64,000 nt of DNA from Roseovarius sp. ZX-A-9 (GCF_028369135.1 NZ_JAPWHW010000001.1:248001-312000); one strand, 5' to 3'. Numbered from the stretch's first letter, positions 27,401 through 38,500 are shown. Notes: generated from the sequence alone by a model not told the origin. Numbers and translations are program-made.

Positions 27401-28618
27401 ATGGCCCGGTCGCTCTCTCTTTCGGGTTACACGCCCAAGCCGCGCCCGCGGCAGGCCAAGACAGAGGATCGCCCCCCACGACCCGAAGGCGCGCTGATCT
27501 GGGGCCATGCCCATAGCATCGACCACGCCAATGCGCTTGTGCAACTGGTCAAACGTCTGACCGGGCAACGCTCGGGTCCGCTGCATCTGCTTTTGACCAT
27601 GGCACCCGATGTTCCGAAGCCCGGCCATCTGCACGCCGACGCCCTGCACCAACCACTACCTGATGAGATCGCGCCCGAAGCCGAGGCATTTCTGGACCAC
27701 TGGCAACCTGATCTCTGCCTCTGGACAGGGGGCGGCCTGCGACCGGTGCTGATCAACTGCGCCGACCGGCGCGAAATACCGCTCTATCTGGTCGATGCGA
27801 GCGCGGCCCATTTGCCGCGGCCCGGCTGGCGCTGGCTGCCCGACCTGCCGCGCAGCGCGCTGGCGCGGTTTTCGATGATCCTCGCCCGCTCGGCAGCAGA
27901 TGCCCGCCACATACACCGTATGGGCATACCGGAAAGCGGGATCACCGTATCGGGCATCTTTCGCGAAGGCGCGATGGCGCTGCCCCATAACGAACCCCAG
28001 CGCGAGGAAATGGCGGTATGCCTGCGCGGGCGCCCCGTCTGGCTTGCGGCGATGGCCCAGCCCGGCGAGCTGAGCGAAATTCTGCAAGCACACCGCGCGG
28101 CCAGTCGATTGGCGCACCGGCTGTTTCTGGTGTTGGTGCCGGATGATCTGACGCAAACCGACCTCTTCATCGAAGCGCTGCGCGCGGATGGTTGGCGCTT
28201 CACGATCTGGTCCGAAGGCGGCATGCCCGAAGAGACGACACAGATCCTGTTGGCAGACACGCGCGGCGAAATGGGGCTTTGGTATCGTTTGGCGACGATC
28301 ACGTTGATGGCAAGTTCACTGAAGCCGCGCCAACACGGCCGCGATCCCAATGAGCCCGCGGCGCACGGATCGGCCATCATGTATGGCCCGCATGTGGGGC
28401 GCTACCAGTCAAGCTACAGGCGCTTTGCCGAGGCCGGCGCGGCGCGCATGGTCCGTGATGCAGACACGCTTTCGGCCGCGCTGGCGCAGTTCATCGCCCC
28501 CGACCAATCGGCGGCCATGGCCCACGCAGCCTGGGATGTCGCAACGGCCAGCGCGCAGGTGACGGATCAGATCCTTGATCTGGTGCATGACACGCTCGAC
28601 GTTCTGGAAGCGCGGTGA
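27401..28618 (+). CDS. kdtA: 3-deoxy-D-manno-octulosonic acid (Kdo) transferase
   Basis: 405 residues from ATG 27401. It has the WaaA pattern: an N-terminal Rossmann half with a [19 protein letters not shown] segment and [10 protein letters not shown], a basic linker, then a C-terminal half with [20 protein letters not shown], and the nucleotide-sugar region [23 protein letters not shown] followed by GPHVGRY. It adds Kdo to lipid A precursor. The N-terminal membrane anchor of E. coli WaaA is missing; the short start is Pro/Arg-rich. It overlaps lpxK by TGATG. Confidence 0.92.
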   Translation: MARSLSLSGYTPKPRPRQAKTEDRPPRPEGALIWGHAHSIDHANALVQLVKRLTGQRSGPLHLLLTMAPDVPKPGHLHADALHQPLPDEIAPEAEAFLDHWQPDLCLWTGGGLRPVLINCADRREIPLYLVDASAAHLPRPGWRWLPDLPRSALARFSMILARSAADARHIHRMGIPESGITVSGIFREGAMALPHNEPQREEMAVCLRGRPVWLAAMAQPGELSEILQAHRAASRLAHRLFLVLVPDDLTQTDLFIEALRADGWRFTIWSEGGMPEETTQILLADTRGEMGLWYRLATITLMASSLKPRQHGRDPNEPAAHGSAIMYGPHVGRYQSSYRRFAEAGAARMVRDADTLSAALAQFIAPDQSAAMAHAAWDVATASAQVTDQILDLVHDTLDVLEAR

Positions 28619-29634
28619 TGCGCGCGCCCCGCTTCTGGCTGAACCCGCCGGATCGGCCCGGTATTGCCGCGCGGCTTCTGGCCCCGCTCGGCGCGCTTTA
28701 TGCACGCGCCACGGCGCGTCGGCTGGCGCGCGGGCACGGCGATCGCGTCGACGTGCCGGTAATCTGTGTCGGCAACATCAACGCGGGCGGCACTGGCAAG
28801 ACACCGACGGTCATTGCGCTTGTCGCCCACCTTGCCGTGCAGGGTCGAGCTGTGCATGTGGTCAGTCGCGGACATGGCGGGCGTCTGGCGGGTCCGGTGC
28901 AGGTTGATCCGCAGACCCACGATGCCGCTGATGTCGGAGACGAACCGCTGTTGATTGCTGCCTTTGCGCCAGTCTGGGTGGCGCGGGATCGCGCCGCGGG
29001 TGCCCTCGCCGCCGTGTCTGCCGGCGCGCAGGTGATCGTGATGGATGACGGGTTTCAAAACCCGTCATTGGCGCAGGATCTGGCCATCGTCGTGGTTGAT
29101 GCCGTTGCCGGGTTCGGCAACGGGCGCTGCCTGCCTGCCGGGCCGCTGCGCGAACCTGTCACGGTGGGGCTGGCGCGGGCCGATCTGCTGTTATCCATCG
29201 GCGGCACGGCGCAACAGGCTGCATTTCTCGCGACATGGGCAGACAAGATCACGCTGCCACATTTGCGCGGCGCTCTGGTGCCGTTACGGACCGGCATGGA
29301 CTGGTCGGGCGCGCGCGTCTTTGCCTTTGCCGGGATCGGGCACCCGGAAAAGTTCTTTGCCGCGCTGAAATCGCTTGGCGCCGAAGTGGCAGGCTCCGAG
29401 GCGCTGGAAGATCACCAGCCACTGACTCCCGCGCTGATGAACCGGCTTGCATCGGACGCCGCCGCCCTCGGTGCGCAGCTCGTCACCACCGAAAAGGACG
29501 CCGTGCGACTGCCGGACGCGTTCCGCGCGCAGGTTTTAACCCTGCCGGTGCGGCTGGAGATCGAAGATTGGAGCGCACTTGACGCGGCTCTGACGCGGAT
29601 CGGGGCGACAAAGACACCGCCGCCCCAAGCCTGA
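28618..29634 (+). CDS. lpxK: Tetraacyldisaccharide 4'-kinase
   Basis: 338 residues. [15 protein letters not shown] starts the protein; the P-loop is [18 protein letters not shown] (about 52-69), with RGHGGRL and the [20 protein letters not shown] motif (Walker B) after it. It phosphorylates the 4' position of the lipid A disaccharide at the inner membrane. ATG at 28618 shares bases with the kdtA stop, so translation is coupled. The operon DUF4170-kdtA-lpxK covers late lipid A assembly. Confidence 0.95.
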   Translation: MRAPRFWLNPPDRPGIAARLLAPLGALYARATARRLARGHGDRVDVPVICVGNINAGGTGKTPTVIALVAHLAVQGRAVHVVSRGHGGRLAGPVQVDPQTHDAADVGDEPLLIAAFAPVWVARDRAAGALAAVSAGAQVIVMDDGFQNPSLAQDLAIVVVDAVAGFGNGRCLPAGPLREPVTVGLARADLLLSIGGTAQQAAFLATWADKITLPHLRGALVPLRTGMDWSGARVFAFAGIGHPEKFFAALKSLGAEVAGSEALEDHQPLTPALMNRLASDAAALGAQLVTTEKDAVRLPDAFRAQVLTLPVRLEIEDWSALDAALTRIGATKTPPPQA

Positions 29635-29650
29635 CACAGCCCCGGTCACA

Positions 29651-30769
29651 TCAGGTGTCACCGTCCCCCAGCTTGGGCGATGGACGCTCCAGCACCAGTT
29701 CCGCATCCGAAAAGCGGATCGGGGTACGGACCCCCGGCACGCCACCCGGCGCAATCTGCATGCCGCGTGCCACCACCTGCGGATCGGCAAACACCTCGTC
29801 GAGCGAATTGATCGGTCCGGCCGGCACCCCCGCCCCTTCGCAGGCGGCCAGCAGATCAGCCTTTGACATCTGCACCGTGCGTGCCGTCAGCAGCTCGGTC
29901 AGGCGGTCGCGATGCGCCACCCGGTCGGCGTTTGTCGCGTATTCCGGCGCCTGCGCCAGTTCCGGCACGCCAAGAACGTCGCACAGTCGCTGATACTGCC
30001 CATCATTGCCCACCGCGATGATGATGTAGCCATCGGCGCAATCGAACACCTGATAAGGCGTGAGGTTCGGGTGAAAGTTGCCAATGCGCCCCGGCGCCTG
30101 CCCGGTCGACAGGTAGTTCATCGCCTGATTGGCCGTGACAGCAACCGCCACGTCCAGCAATGCCATGTCGATCTGCTGTCCCTTGCCGGTGTGCGTGCGC
30201 TGATGCACTGCGGCCAAGATCGCCGTCGTGGCATAGACACCGCTGAACACATCGGTGATCGCCACGCCTGCGCGCGTCGGTTGCCCATCCGGCGCGCCGG
30301 TGATCGACATCAAACCCGACATGCCCTGAATGATATAATCGTAGCCCGCACGGTGCGCATAGGGCCCGTCCTGCCCGAACCCGGTGATCGAACAATAGAT
30401 CAGCCTCGGGTTCACCTTGGACAGGCTGGCGTAATCCAGACCATATTTGGCTAGGCCACCAACCTTGAAGTTTTCGATAACGATATCGGCGTCCGCCACC
30501 AGTTGCCGGATACGTTCCTGGCCTTCGGGGGTGCGGAAATCCACCGTGATGCTGGTCTTTCCGCGATTGCAGCCGTGGAAATACGCCGCGCTGCGCTCGT
30601 CTTCACGGTCGATGAAGGGTGGGCCCCAGCGGCGCGTGTCGTCGCCTTCGGGCGATTCCACCTTGATCACTTCAGCGCCAAGATCGGCCAGCGTCTGCCC
30701 GGCCCATGGGCCCGCCAGAATGCGCGCCAGTTCGATCACCTTGAGATCAGCAAGGGGGGCTGTGCTCAT
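29651..30769 (-). CDS. Family III CoA transferase (CaiB/BaiF)
   Basis: 372 residues from ATG 30769. Motifs: LKVIELARILAGPWAGQTLADLGAEVIKVESP at the start, the catalytic Asp in the YDYIIQGMSGLMSITG region, and ALLDVAVAVTANQAMNYLSTG. Family members move CoA between carboxylic acids, for example for formate/oxalate, carnitine or succinate-hydroxymethylglutarate. The substrate cannot be read. The ATG overlaps the stop of the DsbA-like gene by 4 bp, although the two functions are not obviously related. Confidence 0.92.
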   Translation of the reverse strand: MSTAPLADLKVIELARILAGPWAGQTLADLGAEVIKVESPEGDDTRRWGPPFIDREDERSAAYFHGCNRGKTSITVDFRTPEGQERIRQLVADADIVIENFKVGGLAKYGLDYASLSKVNPRLIYCSITGFGQDGPYAHRAGYDYIIQGMSGLMSITGAPDGQPTRAGVAITDVFSGVYATTAILAAVHQRTHTGKGQQIDMALLDVAVAVTANQAMNYLSTGQAPGRIGNFHPNLTPYQVFDCADGYIIIAVGNDGQYQRLCDVLGVPELAQAPEYATNADRVAHRDRLTELLTARTVQMSKADLLAACEGAGVPAGPINSLDEVFADPQVVARGMQIAPGGVPGVRTPIRFSDAELVLERPSPKLGDGDT

Positions 30770-31488
30770 TCCGCGAGTTCCTTCTCGATGATCTCGGACA
30801 GGTCGGCATAGCTCATGTTGCCGTGAGCCTCGCCATTGATCACCAGCGACGGGGTAGAGGTTATGCCGTCTGCCTCGGCATTCGCCTCGAACCACTCAAA
30901 CAGCGCCTTGGCCTTGTCTGCGTCGGTCAGGCAGGCTTCCAGCTTCTCGTCGCTCATGCCCGCGACCTTGCCGATCTTGCGCAGGTTGTCGGCGATGGCC
31001 ACCGGATCGCTGCCCGACACCCATTCACGCTGTTGCGAAAAGAGCATATCGACGATGCCAAAGAACCGGGTCGGGCCATCACAGCGCGCAACCATCGCGG
31101 CCCACAGGCCGGGCCGGTCGAAATAGACGTCGCGGTAAATAAACTGCACCTTGCCGGTGTCGATGTAATTGGCCTTCAGCTGTTTGAAGGTGTCTTTATG
31201 AAAATTCGCGCAATGCGGGCAGGTGAAAGATGCGTATTCCATCACCGTCACCTTGGCATCGGCCGGGCCGAGAGTCATCTCGTAGATGCCCGCGTCGTTC
31301 GGCATTGCCTGCGGGGCAGACTCCGTGGCCGTATCGGTCATCGCTTCGGTAGTATCTGCGGCCTGCGTCTGCTCGGTTGCCGTCTGCTCCGTCGTGGTCT
31401 GTGCAGCCGCTTGGTTGGCCTGCAGAAACAATGCGCCAGCAGACGCGACGAAGGCCGTGGCCCCGATCATGATAATTCGGTTCATCAT
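30766..31488 (-). CDS. Periplasmic DsbA-family thiol:disulfide oxidoreductase
   Basis: 240 residues. A signal peptide (about 1-29, ending NQAAAQ) is followed by a Thr/Glu/Ala-rich linker (30-65) and a thioredoxin-like DsbA domain (about 68-240) with the active site FTCPHCANFH and the cis-Pro loop ITSTPSLVING. The linker is low complexity and acidic. It oxidises or isomerises secreted protein thiols. It is downstream of dciA with a 16-bp gap; this dciA-dsbA order beside mutY is common in Rhodobacteraceae. Confidence 0.92.
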   Translation of the reverse strand: MMNRIIMIGATAFVASAGALFLQANQAAAQTTTEQTATEQTQAADTTEAMTDTATESAPQAMPNDAGIYEMTLGPADAKVTVMEYASFTCPHCANFHKDTFKQLKANYIDTGKVQFIYRDVYFDRPGLWAAMVARCDGPTRFFGIVDMLFSQQREWVSGSDPVAIADNLRKIGKVAGMSDEKLEACLTDADKAKALFEWFEANAEADGITSTPSLVINGEAHGNMSYADLSEIIEKELAE

Positions 31489-31504
31489 CTATCCCTTTAT
31501 TGGA

Positions 31505-32014
31505 TCAGCTTTTATGTTTGGACAGTACATTGGCGCCCAGCGCGGCAAGTGCAAGCCGCAGTTCGGTGTCGCCTACGGGTGCGGCCAAATCGGCGGCCTT
31601 GGCAGTGACCTCTGGCGTGACACTGGCCGGTTCGTCGGTTTTCTTACGGTGCTCGAACGTGGCTTGCCCCTCGGCAAAGCCGGTCGCCGCAGTTTGGGTA
31701 ATCAGGATGCGCGAAATCGCGTTGTATCCATAGACGCTGTTGACCTTTTCGCGCAGTTTTTCCTTTTGCATTTCCAGCATCGGAGCCTGAGGTCCGGTGG
31801 TCAACACGGTCAAGGTCGCGCCAAAACCACCCCGCGCATAGGACACGCTTACCGGGCGGGCGATGGCGGCAATGGCCGCGCCTGCAATTTCCGGCCATTG
31901 GGTCAACAGCCGCGATTGCTCAAACCCGCGACTGGCCGACGCGCGCTTGATCCGATCCTGAAGCAAGCTGGATGTCCGTTTAAAGCCGCGCGTCGTGGTC
32001 TTGCGGTCCGCCAT
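31505..32014 (-). CDS. DciA-like DUF721 protein
   Basis: 169 residues from ATG 32014. The DUF721 core is GFEQSRLLTQWPEIAGAAIAAIARPVSVSY, then LTVLTTGPQAPMLEMQKEKLREKVNSVYGY and ILITQTA. DciA proteins load or assist the replicative helicase DnaB. The C-terminal 70 residues are variable and Ala-rich. It diverges from mutY with an 80-bp shared promoter region. Confidence 0.85.
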   Translation of the reverse strand: MADRKTTTRGFKRTSSLLQDRIKRASASRGFEQSRLLTQWPEIAGAAIAAIARPVSVSYARGGFGATLTVLTTGPQAPMLEMQKEKLREKVNSVYGYNAISRILITQTAATGFAEGQATFEHRKKTDEPASVTPEVTAKAADLAAPVGDTELRLALAALGANVLSKHKS

Positions 32015-32094
32015 GGTTGACCTCTCTCTCTCAAAGGGCATTTTAGGGCATGTGGCACGGCTTGCCAGCCCATAACCTGACCGGAGCATAAAGA

Positions 32095-33171
32095 ATGCGT
32101 GATACGCCCCGGGTGGACCGGCTGCCTTTACTTCTGCTGGACTGGTACGACACCCATGCACGCGTGATGCCCTGGCGGGTGTCCCCGCAGGCCCGTGCGG
32201 CAGGCGTGCGGCCCGATCCCTATGCCGTATGGCTCTCCGAGGTCATGCTGCAACAGACCACCGTGGCCGCCGTGCGCAGCTATTTCGAGGCGTTCACGCG
32301 CCAATGGCCCACCGTCACCGATCTGGCTGCGGCCGAGGATTCGGACGTGATGGGCGCCTGGGCCGGGCTGGGCTATTACGCCCGCGCCCGCAACCTGCTG
32401 AAATGCGCGCGGGTGGTGGCCAGCGAATACGGCGGAAAGTTTCCGCAGACGCATGCCGAACTGCTCAAGCTGCCGGGTATCGGCCCCTATACCGCCGCCG
32501 CGATCTCGGCCATTGCCTTTGATGCGCCCGAGACCGTGGTAGACGGGAATGTGGAGCGGGTCATGGCGCGCCTGCATGACATCCACACGCCCCTGCCCAC
32601 AGCCAAACCCGAGCTGACAGAAGCCGCCGCCGCGCTGACACCGCAGGACCGCACCGGCGACTATGCGCAGGCGGTGATGGATCTGGGGGCCACGATCTGC
32701 ACCCCGCGCAGCCCGGCCTGTGGCATCTGCCCCTGGATGACCGAATGCGCAGCACGCGCCGCCGGGACCGCTGCAGACCTGCCCGCGAGGCTACCAAGGA
32801 AGGCCAAGCCGACCCGTCACGGCATTGCCTATGTCGCGCAGCGGACCGATGGTGCGCTGCTGCTGGAACGGCGCGAGGATCGCGGCCTGCTGGGTGGCAT
32901 GCTGGGATGGCCCGGCAGCAACTGGGCCGAGCAAACGCCCGATCCCGCCCCTCCGTTCGGCGCGCAATGGGCGGTGCTGGAGGACGAAGCGCGCCACACC
33001 TTTACCCATTTCCACCTGCGCCTGCGCATCGCGATTGCGGTGGCCCCGATTGGCACGATGCCCAATTGCGGCAGTTTCATCGACAAATCCAACTTTCGCC
33101 CTTCGGATTTACCCACCGTCATGCGCAAAGTTTTTGATCTGGCGCGTGGCAGGTTTGATAATCTGGAGTAG
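32095..33171 (+). CDS. mutY: A/G-specific adenine glycosylase
   Basis: 358 residues. WLSEVMLQQTTVAAVRSYFEAF carries the catalytic Glu; the helix-hairpin-helix LLKLPGIGPYTAAAISAIAFD and the Asp in VDGNVERV follow; the [4Fe-4S] loop is CTPRSPACGICPWMTECAA. The C-terminal Nudix-like domain (about 240-358) that recognises 8-oxoguanine includes HTFTHFHLRL. It removes A opposite 8-oxoG. Confidence 0.96.
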   Translation: MRDTPRVDRLPLLLLDWYDTHARVMPWRVSPQARAAGVRPDPYAVWLSEVMLQQTTVAAVRSYFEAFTRQWPTVTDLAAAEDSDVMGAWAGLGYYARARNLLKCARVVASEYGGKFPQTHAELLKLPGIGPYTAAAISAIAFDAPETVVDGNVERVMARLHDIHTPLPTAKPELTEAAAALTPQDRTGDYAQAVMDLGATICTPRSPACGICPWMTECAARAAGTAADLPARLPRKAKPTRHGIAYVAQRTDGALLLERREDRGLLGGMLGWPGSNWAEQTPDPAPPFGAQWAVLEDEARHTFTHFHLRLRIAIAVAPIGTMPNCGSFIDKSNFRPSDLPTVMRKVFDLARGRFDNLE

Positions 33172-33220
33172 ACTGACCCAGAGCGAACGATATCTTTTGG
33201 CCCCGAGGACCGCGCCCGCC

Positions 33221-34354
33221 ATGATCCCTGCCACTACTGTCGCCAAGGTCAGGAATGCCCTTCCGTTCTGGATGTCCCTCCTGCTGCTTCCGCTTGCCCT
33301 GATCGGCGCTGTCCACGGGGGCTGGACGGTGATCCTGCTGCCGCTTTTCACATGGTATTTCTTTTCACTGCTCGACGCGTTCCTCGGCCTGAACCTCGAA
33401 AACGCCGATCCGGACACGGACGACGATCAACTGACCTGGTACAGGATGATCACGCTGATCTGGGCCCCGCTGCAATTCGCGCTGCTGTTCTGGCTGATCT
33501 GGTATGTGTCCGGGGCAGAGCACCTGAACGCGCTGGAAAAGATCGTGCTGTTTTTCGGCGTGGGCGTGATCACAGGCACTGTCGGCATCAACTACAGCCA
33601 CGAATTGATGCACCAAAAGAGCAAATGGGAACGCTGGATGGGCGATGCCCTGCTGGCGATGGTGCTCTATTCGCACTTCCGGTCCGAGCACCTGCTGGTG
33701 CATCACCGCCATGTCGGCACACCACGCGACCCGGTGACGGCTCGCTACAACGAAGGGTTCTATCGCTTCTTCGCGCGCGTTCTGCCGGGGTCGTTGAAAT
33801 CGGCCTTTGCAGCGGAAAAGGCGTTGCAGGCCCGCAAGAATCGCACTTGGGCAAATCCCAGCAATCCGTTTTTCCGGTATTGGACGCTGCAAGTCATCAT
33901 GCTGTTGCTGGCCCTGCTTTTGGGCGGCTGGGTCGGCCTGCTGTTGTTTGTCTGGCAGGCGTTCATCGCCGTCTGGCAACTGGAACTGGTGAACTACGTC
34001 GAGCATTACGGGCTGACGCGCAAACATCTAGGCGATGGCAAATACGAGCATGTCAAACCGCAACACAGCTGGAACGCGGCGCATAAGGCCAGCAACTGGC
34101 TTCTGATCAACCTCCAGCGCCACTCGGATCACCACTACAAGCCTGATCGGCGGTTCCCGCTGTTGCAGAACTATACCGAGTCCGACGCGCCGCAACTGCC
34201 CTTCGGCTATCCGGTGATGACGATGGCCGCGATGGTACCGCCCGTGTGGCGACGGGTGATGAACCGCCGCGTGCGCCGTTGGCGTGAAATGTATTACCCC
34301 GAAATCACGGACTGGAAGCCCTACAACAAGGCACTGAACCCGGCACCGCGATAA
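33221..34354 (+). CDS. alkB: AlkB-type alkane 1-monooxygenase
   Basis: 377 residues from ATG 33221 (GAGGA upstream). At least six hydrophobic segments and all the diiron histidine boxes are present: NYSHELMHQ (about 125-131), EHLLVHHRHVGTP (about 155-167), LQRHSDHHYKPDRRF (about 297-311), and NYVEHYGLTR. Family members hydroxylate terminal C-H bonds of medium-chain alkanes in the inner membrane using rubredoxin. No rubredoxin gene lies in the window. Alkane as substrate is inferred from the family. Confidence 0.92.
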   Translation: MIPATTVAKVRNALPFWMSLLLLPLALIGAVHGGWTVILLPLFTWYFFSLLDAFLGLNLENADPDTDDDQLTWYRMITLIWAPLQFALLFWLIWYVSGAEHLNALEKIVLFFGVGVITGTVGINYSHELMHQKSKWERWMGDALLAMVLYSHFRSEHLLVHHRHVGTPRDPVTARYNEGFYRFFARVLPGSLKSAFAAEKALQARKNRTWANPSNPFFRYWTLQVIMLLLALLLGGWVGLLLFVWQAFIAVWQLELVNYVEHYGLTRKHLGDGKYEHVKPQHSWNAAHKASNWLLINLQRHSDHHYKPDRRFPLLQNYTESDAPQLPFGYPVMTMAAMVPPVWRRVMNRRVRRWREMYYPEITDWKPYNKALNPAPR

Positions 34355-34444
34355 GAAGCCGAAATTGGTTTGAGTTTGACAAACCGGCGCAATTCTTCTT
34401 CCCTCAAACACGGACATAAGCCCAAGTTAAAGGAATTTCATAAA

Positions 34445-34903
34445 ATGCGCCGTCTCGTTCTATCCGCCCTCGCCGGCCTGTTCATGACATCTCCGGCACT
34501 CGCAGAAGTGGACGGGTCGAAACCCTGGCAGATCGCCTCGATGCTGCAGGAAGCAGGGTACCGTGCGCAGATGGACGTGGCCTCGGACGATACGCCGATG
34601 ATCCGCAGTACCGCCGAGCGGATCAATTTCGTGATCTTCTTTTTCGGGTGCGAGCAAGAGCAGGGGTGCAATTCGATCCAATACTCGGCCGGTTTCGACA
34701 TGGCCGACGGGTTGAGCGTTTCCAAGATGAATGAATGGAACCGGACCAAGCGGTTCGGCAAAGTCTATCTGGACGCCGAAAATGACCCCTTCATCCAGAT
34801 GGATGTAAATCTGAATTTCGGGGTGTCCGACCAGAATTTCATGGACAGCTTCGACTACTGGCTGCTCGTGCTTGAATTATTCGATGAATATCGGAAAAGC
34901 TGA
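34445..34903 (+). CDS. Secreted YbjN-domain protein
   Basis: 152 residues from ATG 34445 (AAGGA upstream). A signal peptide (1-20, SPALAE) is followed by a YbjN-like fold: IASMLQEAGYRAQMDV, FVIFFFGCEQEQGCNSIQYSAGF with two Cys likely in a disulfide, and NEWNRTKRFGKVYLDAENDPFIQMDVNL. YbjN relatives resemble type III secretion chaperone folds; the periplasmic subfamily has no known role. Confidence 0.85.
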   Translation: MRRLVLSALAGLFMTSPALAEVDGSKPWQIASMLQEAGYRAQMDVASDDTPMIRSTAERINFVIFFFGCEQEQGCNSIQYSAGFDMADGLSVSKMNEWNRTKRFGKVYLDAENDPFIQMDVNLNFGVSDQNFMDSFDYWLLVLELFDEYRKS

Positions 34904-34951
34904 CTGAGCGGATTGCATCCGCTAAAACGCAACACGCCCTTGCGCCCCGTT

Positions 34952-35617
34952 TCAGGCGGCGGTCATCGGCAGATGTCCGGTCTTGACGTATATCAGGCAC
35001 CCTTCTTCCGACCAGGGCGCGTGGCGCGACATGTGCGGGCTGCGGATCCAGCTGCCTGCGGGATAGTTGCCATGCTCGTCCTGAAACGTGCCTTCAAGCA
35101 CGAAAATCTCTTCGCCACCCCAGTGCTGATGCGGGGTGAACCGCGTGCCGGGCGCCCAGCGCACCAGCGCCACGTTTTCGGTCGCCGCACTATGTAGCGG
35201 CAGAACCGACAGACCGGGGGCCGTGCCGGGGCGGAATTCGGCGCGCTGGGTATCAATGCTGAATTGCGCGGTGTCGTCTGGCGCGAACTGGTGCAGCTTG
35301 ACCAGGATCGTGCAGCCCTCGTCAGTGTGCGGCGTGTGACTGGTGCCGATGGGGTTGCGTACGTAACTGCCCGCCGGAAAGTCGCCGGTTTCATCAGAAA
35401 ACACGCCGCTCAGCACCAGAAACTCCTCGCCGCCGCCGTGGGTATGTGCGTCGAATTTCGATCCGGGCGCAAAGCGCACGATGGTGGTGGCGCGCGCCAC
35501 CTCATCCCCGACCCGGTCGAGCATCATCCTCTCGACACCCGCGGCGGGGGATTTCGACCAAATGTAGTCTTCGGGCAGGACCACGACCCGCTTCTCAAAA
35601 TCGGCGTTGATTTCCAT
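34952..35617 (-). CDS. Two-domain cupin protein (ChrR-like)
   Basis: 221 residues with two cupin halves. The first has FDAHTHGGGEEFLVLSG and a later H in GTSHTPH; the second has FTPHQHWGGEEIFVLEG and SRHAPW. Both halves keep the HxH...E metal ligands. It resembles the C-terminal cupin of the anti-sigma factor ChrR, but no zinc-binding anti-sigma domain or sigma factor gene is adjacent, so it is probably a stand-alone metal-binding enzyme or sensor. It is convergent with the YbjN gene. Confidence 0.85.
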   Translation of the reverse strand: MEINADFEKRVVVLPEDYIWSKSPAAGVERMMLDRVGDEVARATTIVRFAPGSKFDAHTHGGGEEFLVLSGVFSDETGDFPAGSYVRNPIGTSHTPHTDEGCTILVKLHQFAPDDTAQFSIDTQRAEFRPGTAPGLSVLPLHSAATENVALVRWAPGTRFTPHQHWGGEEIFVLEGTFQDEHGNYPAGSWIRSPHMSRHAPWSEEGCLIYVKTGHLPMTAA

Positions 35618-35756
35618 CCCGGCATTTCTCCTGATCTACGCCAGAGATAACCACTGGACGCGCACCGCACCAGTCATACGACCGGCGCATATGATCACAA
35701 GAGCTTTACCTCTTGCCTGCAGCAACGCCACCTGCTTTCCGCGCGAGTCCGCAACG

Positions 35757-35786
35757 AAAAAAAGCCCCGTCAACAAGTGACGGGGC
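35757..35786 (-). terminator. Rho-independent terminator of ccrM
   Basis: On the minus strand a 9-bp GC-rich stem (GCCCCGTCA/TGACGGGGC, five-base loop) is followed by a run of seven T. It lies 64 bp after the ccrM stop. Confidence 0.9.
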
Positions 35787-35849
35787 ATAGGTATGGTGCC
35801 TGGTGTCAGGCTCCAGGCACCGGCGGTGTTCTTTTTCGCTTCGGAAAAC

Positions 35850-37057
<1,208 letters not shown>

Positions 37058-37067
37058 AGAGGGTTAG

Positions 37068-37691
37068 TTATTTATCTTGATACAATATGTTGTGGACCGG
37101 TTTGAACGAACGTCTATGGTGTGGGGTGACACCAAGATCCACGAGCGCTTGTTTGTGGCTTTTTGACGGATATCCGGCATTGGTTTCCCAGCCGTATCCC
37201 GGCCACTGTTGCGCCAAATCCCACATGACACAATCTCGACAAATTTTGGCCATGATTGAGGCAGCCGAAATCGACACGGAACGCGCATCACCCTTGACGA
37301 TTGCCTCTGCCGGGATGGACAGGCCGGCCGGAATCATGTTGCCGTCGATCAGCGCAAAATCGGGCCTGCGTGGCAATCCCTCCACTGCGCGCTCCATCGC
37401 CAGGTGCGACGCGCGCAGAATGTTGAGACGGTCGATCTCTTCGACGCTGGCATGGGCGATGGACACCTCCGCCACTGCGGCGATCTTGGTATAGAGCGCT
37501 GCACGCTGTTTCGCGCTCAACTTCTTGGAATCGTGCAACCCTTCGGGGATGCGCGCAGGGTCCAGGATCACGGCCGCCGCCGTCACCGGCCCCGCCAGCG
37601 GGCCACGGCCGACCTCATCAACGCCGGCAACCAGCGTGAAGCCACGTTCGAAGGCGGCCTCCTCAAACCGAAAGTCAGGTCCATCCGCCAT
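37068..37691 (-). CDS. rnhB: Ribonuclease HII
   Basis: 207 residues. [23 protein letters not shown] gives the first two acidic ligands (DE), [10 protein letters not shown] follows, ALIDGN and [21 protein letters not shown] give the rest. It removes RNA from RNA-DNA hybrids and single ribonucleotides. It is next to ccrM in the same orientation, with the GANTC-rich gap between them. Confidence 0.96.
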   Translation of the reverse strand: MADGPDFRFEEAAFERGFTLVAGVDEVGRGPLAGPVTAAAVILDPARIPEGLHDSKKLSAKQRAALYTKIAAVAEVSIAHASVEEIDRLNILRASHLAMERAVEGLPRRPDFALIDGNMIPAGLSIPAEAIVKGDARSVSISAASIMAKICRDCVMWDLAQQWPGYGWETNAGYPSKSHKQALVDLGVTPHHRRSFKPVHNILYQDK

Positions 37692-37835
37692 GCTATTGCA
37701 CGAGTTCCGTGATCGTAGGTTTCATAGCCGTTCGGGTTAACGCACTGTCCTGCGTGCCCTCGATTCTCTGCCTGACCATGTGGGTCGTCCCTTTTTTGTG
37801 CCTTGCCTTATGTCTCACAAGCAGGCCTGCGATGC

Positions 37836-37867
37836 AAAAAAGAGAAGGGGGCAGATTTGCCCCCTTC
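37836..37867 (-). terminator. Rho-independent terminator of the His-rich protein gene
   Basis: A 10-bp stem GAAGGGGGCA/TGCCCCCTTC with a four-base loop is followed on the minus strand by a T-rich run. It lies 81 bp after the stop at 37949. Confidence 0.85.
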
Positions 37868-37948
37868 CCCTCACACAACCGGCAGCCAATCAAATTGGTA
37901 GCTAGTACTCACGAAACCTCATCAGCGGCGATCGCGCCGCCGAACTTT

Positions 37949-38320
37949 TTAGCGGCGCTGGCTGGTGCCATTATAGTAACCGTGGCCGTGGCCGCGGCGC
38001 TGCTGACGGTGCTGCTGCACCTCGCGGCGATGCTGGCGATGCGCCTTCTTTTGAGCACGGTGGCCATGATGCGCCTTTGGACTTGGGCGGTGTCCACTAT
38101 GCGCCTTGTGGCCGTGGCCATAGCTTCGGCTCGATACATAGGGGGCGGGGCGACGCTTGCTCTTGTTTTTGTCGTGGATCACCGCACCGATGATTGCGAT
38201 ACCGGCGATGGCGGCGAGAGCACGTGCGACATCTTGATCGTCGGCACGGGCCGGTACAGCCGTCATCCCGGTCACTGCAAGCGACGCGGCAAGGATGAGT
38301 GAGATGAATTTACCAGACAT
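37949..38320 (-). CDS. Small secreted His/Arg-rich protein
   Basis: 123 residues from ATG 38320 (AAGGA upstream). A signal peptide (1-24, VPARADD) precedes a hydrophobic Gly/Ile/Ala segment (GIAIIGAVIHDKN, possible membrane helix) and then a strongly basic low-complexity tail with GHGHKAHSGHRPSPKAHHGH and many HR and QHR pairs. About a quarter of the last 75 residues are His. Metal (nickel, copper or zinc) binding is suggested by composition only. It has its own terminator. Confidence 0.72.
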   Translation of the reverse strand: MSGKFISLILAASLAVTGMTAVPARADDQDVARALAAIAGIAIIGAVIHDKNKSKRRPAPYVSSRSYGHGHKAHSGHRPSPKAHHGHRAQKKAHRQHRREVQQHRQQRRGHGHGYYNGTSQRR

Positions 38321-38428
38321 GGGTGAAGTCCTTTCGGGGTCAGATTTTGGCAGGTCCACCCGATGAGTGGGCAGAAGCGATGACACCAAACTGGGCCTGA
38401 ACCACCGAGACAGGCAATAACGCCGGGA

Positions 38429-38443
38429 TGTTATCCGATAACA
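38429..38443. promoter_or_regulatory. 15-bp palindrome in a divergent promoter region
   Basis: TGTTATCCGATAACA is a perfect inverted repeat about the central C. It lies between the His-rich gene (minus, start 38320) and the small secreted protein gene (plus, start near 38501), in an otherwise unremarkable 180-bp gap. The form resembles LacI/GntR-type operators. No regulator gene is adjacent. Confidence 0.4.
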
Positions 38444-38500
38444 CCGGTTGTAACGGCCCCAATCACCCCTCGGTTATTGTATAGCGGCGTGCCCTCGGTC

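Noticed and set aside
34907..34927. AGCGGAT/ATCCGCT hairpin after the YbjN gene as a terminator
   Set aside because: Only a 7-bp stem, and the following bases are A rather than T on the plus strand.
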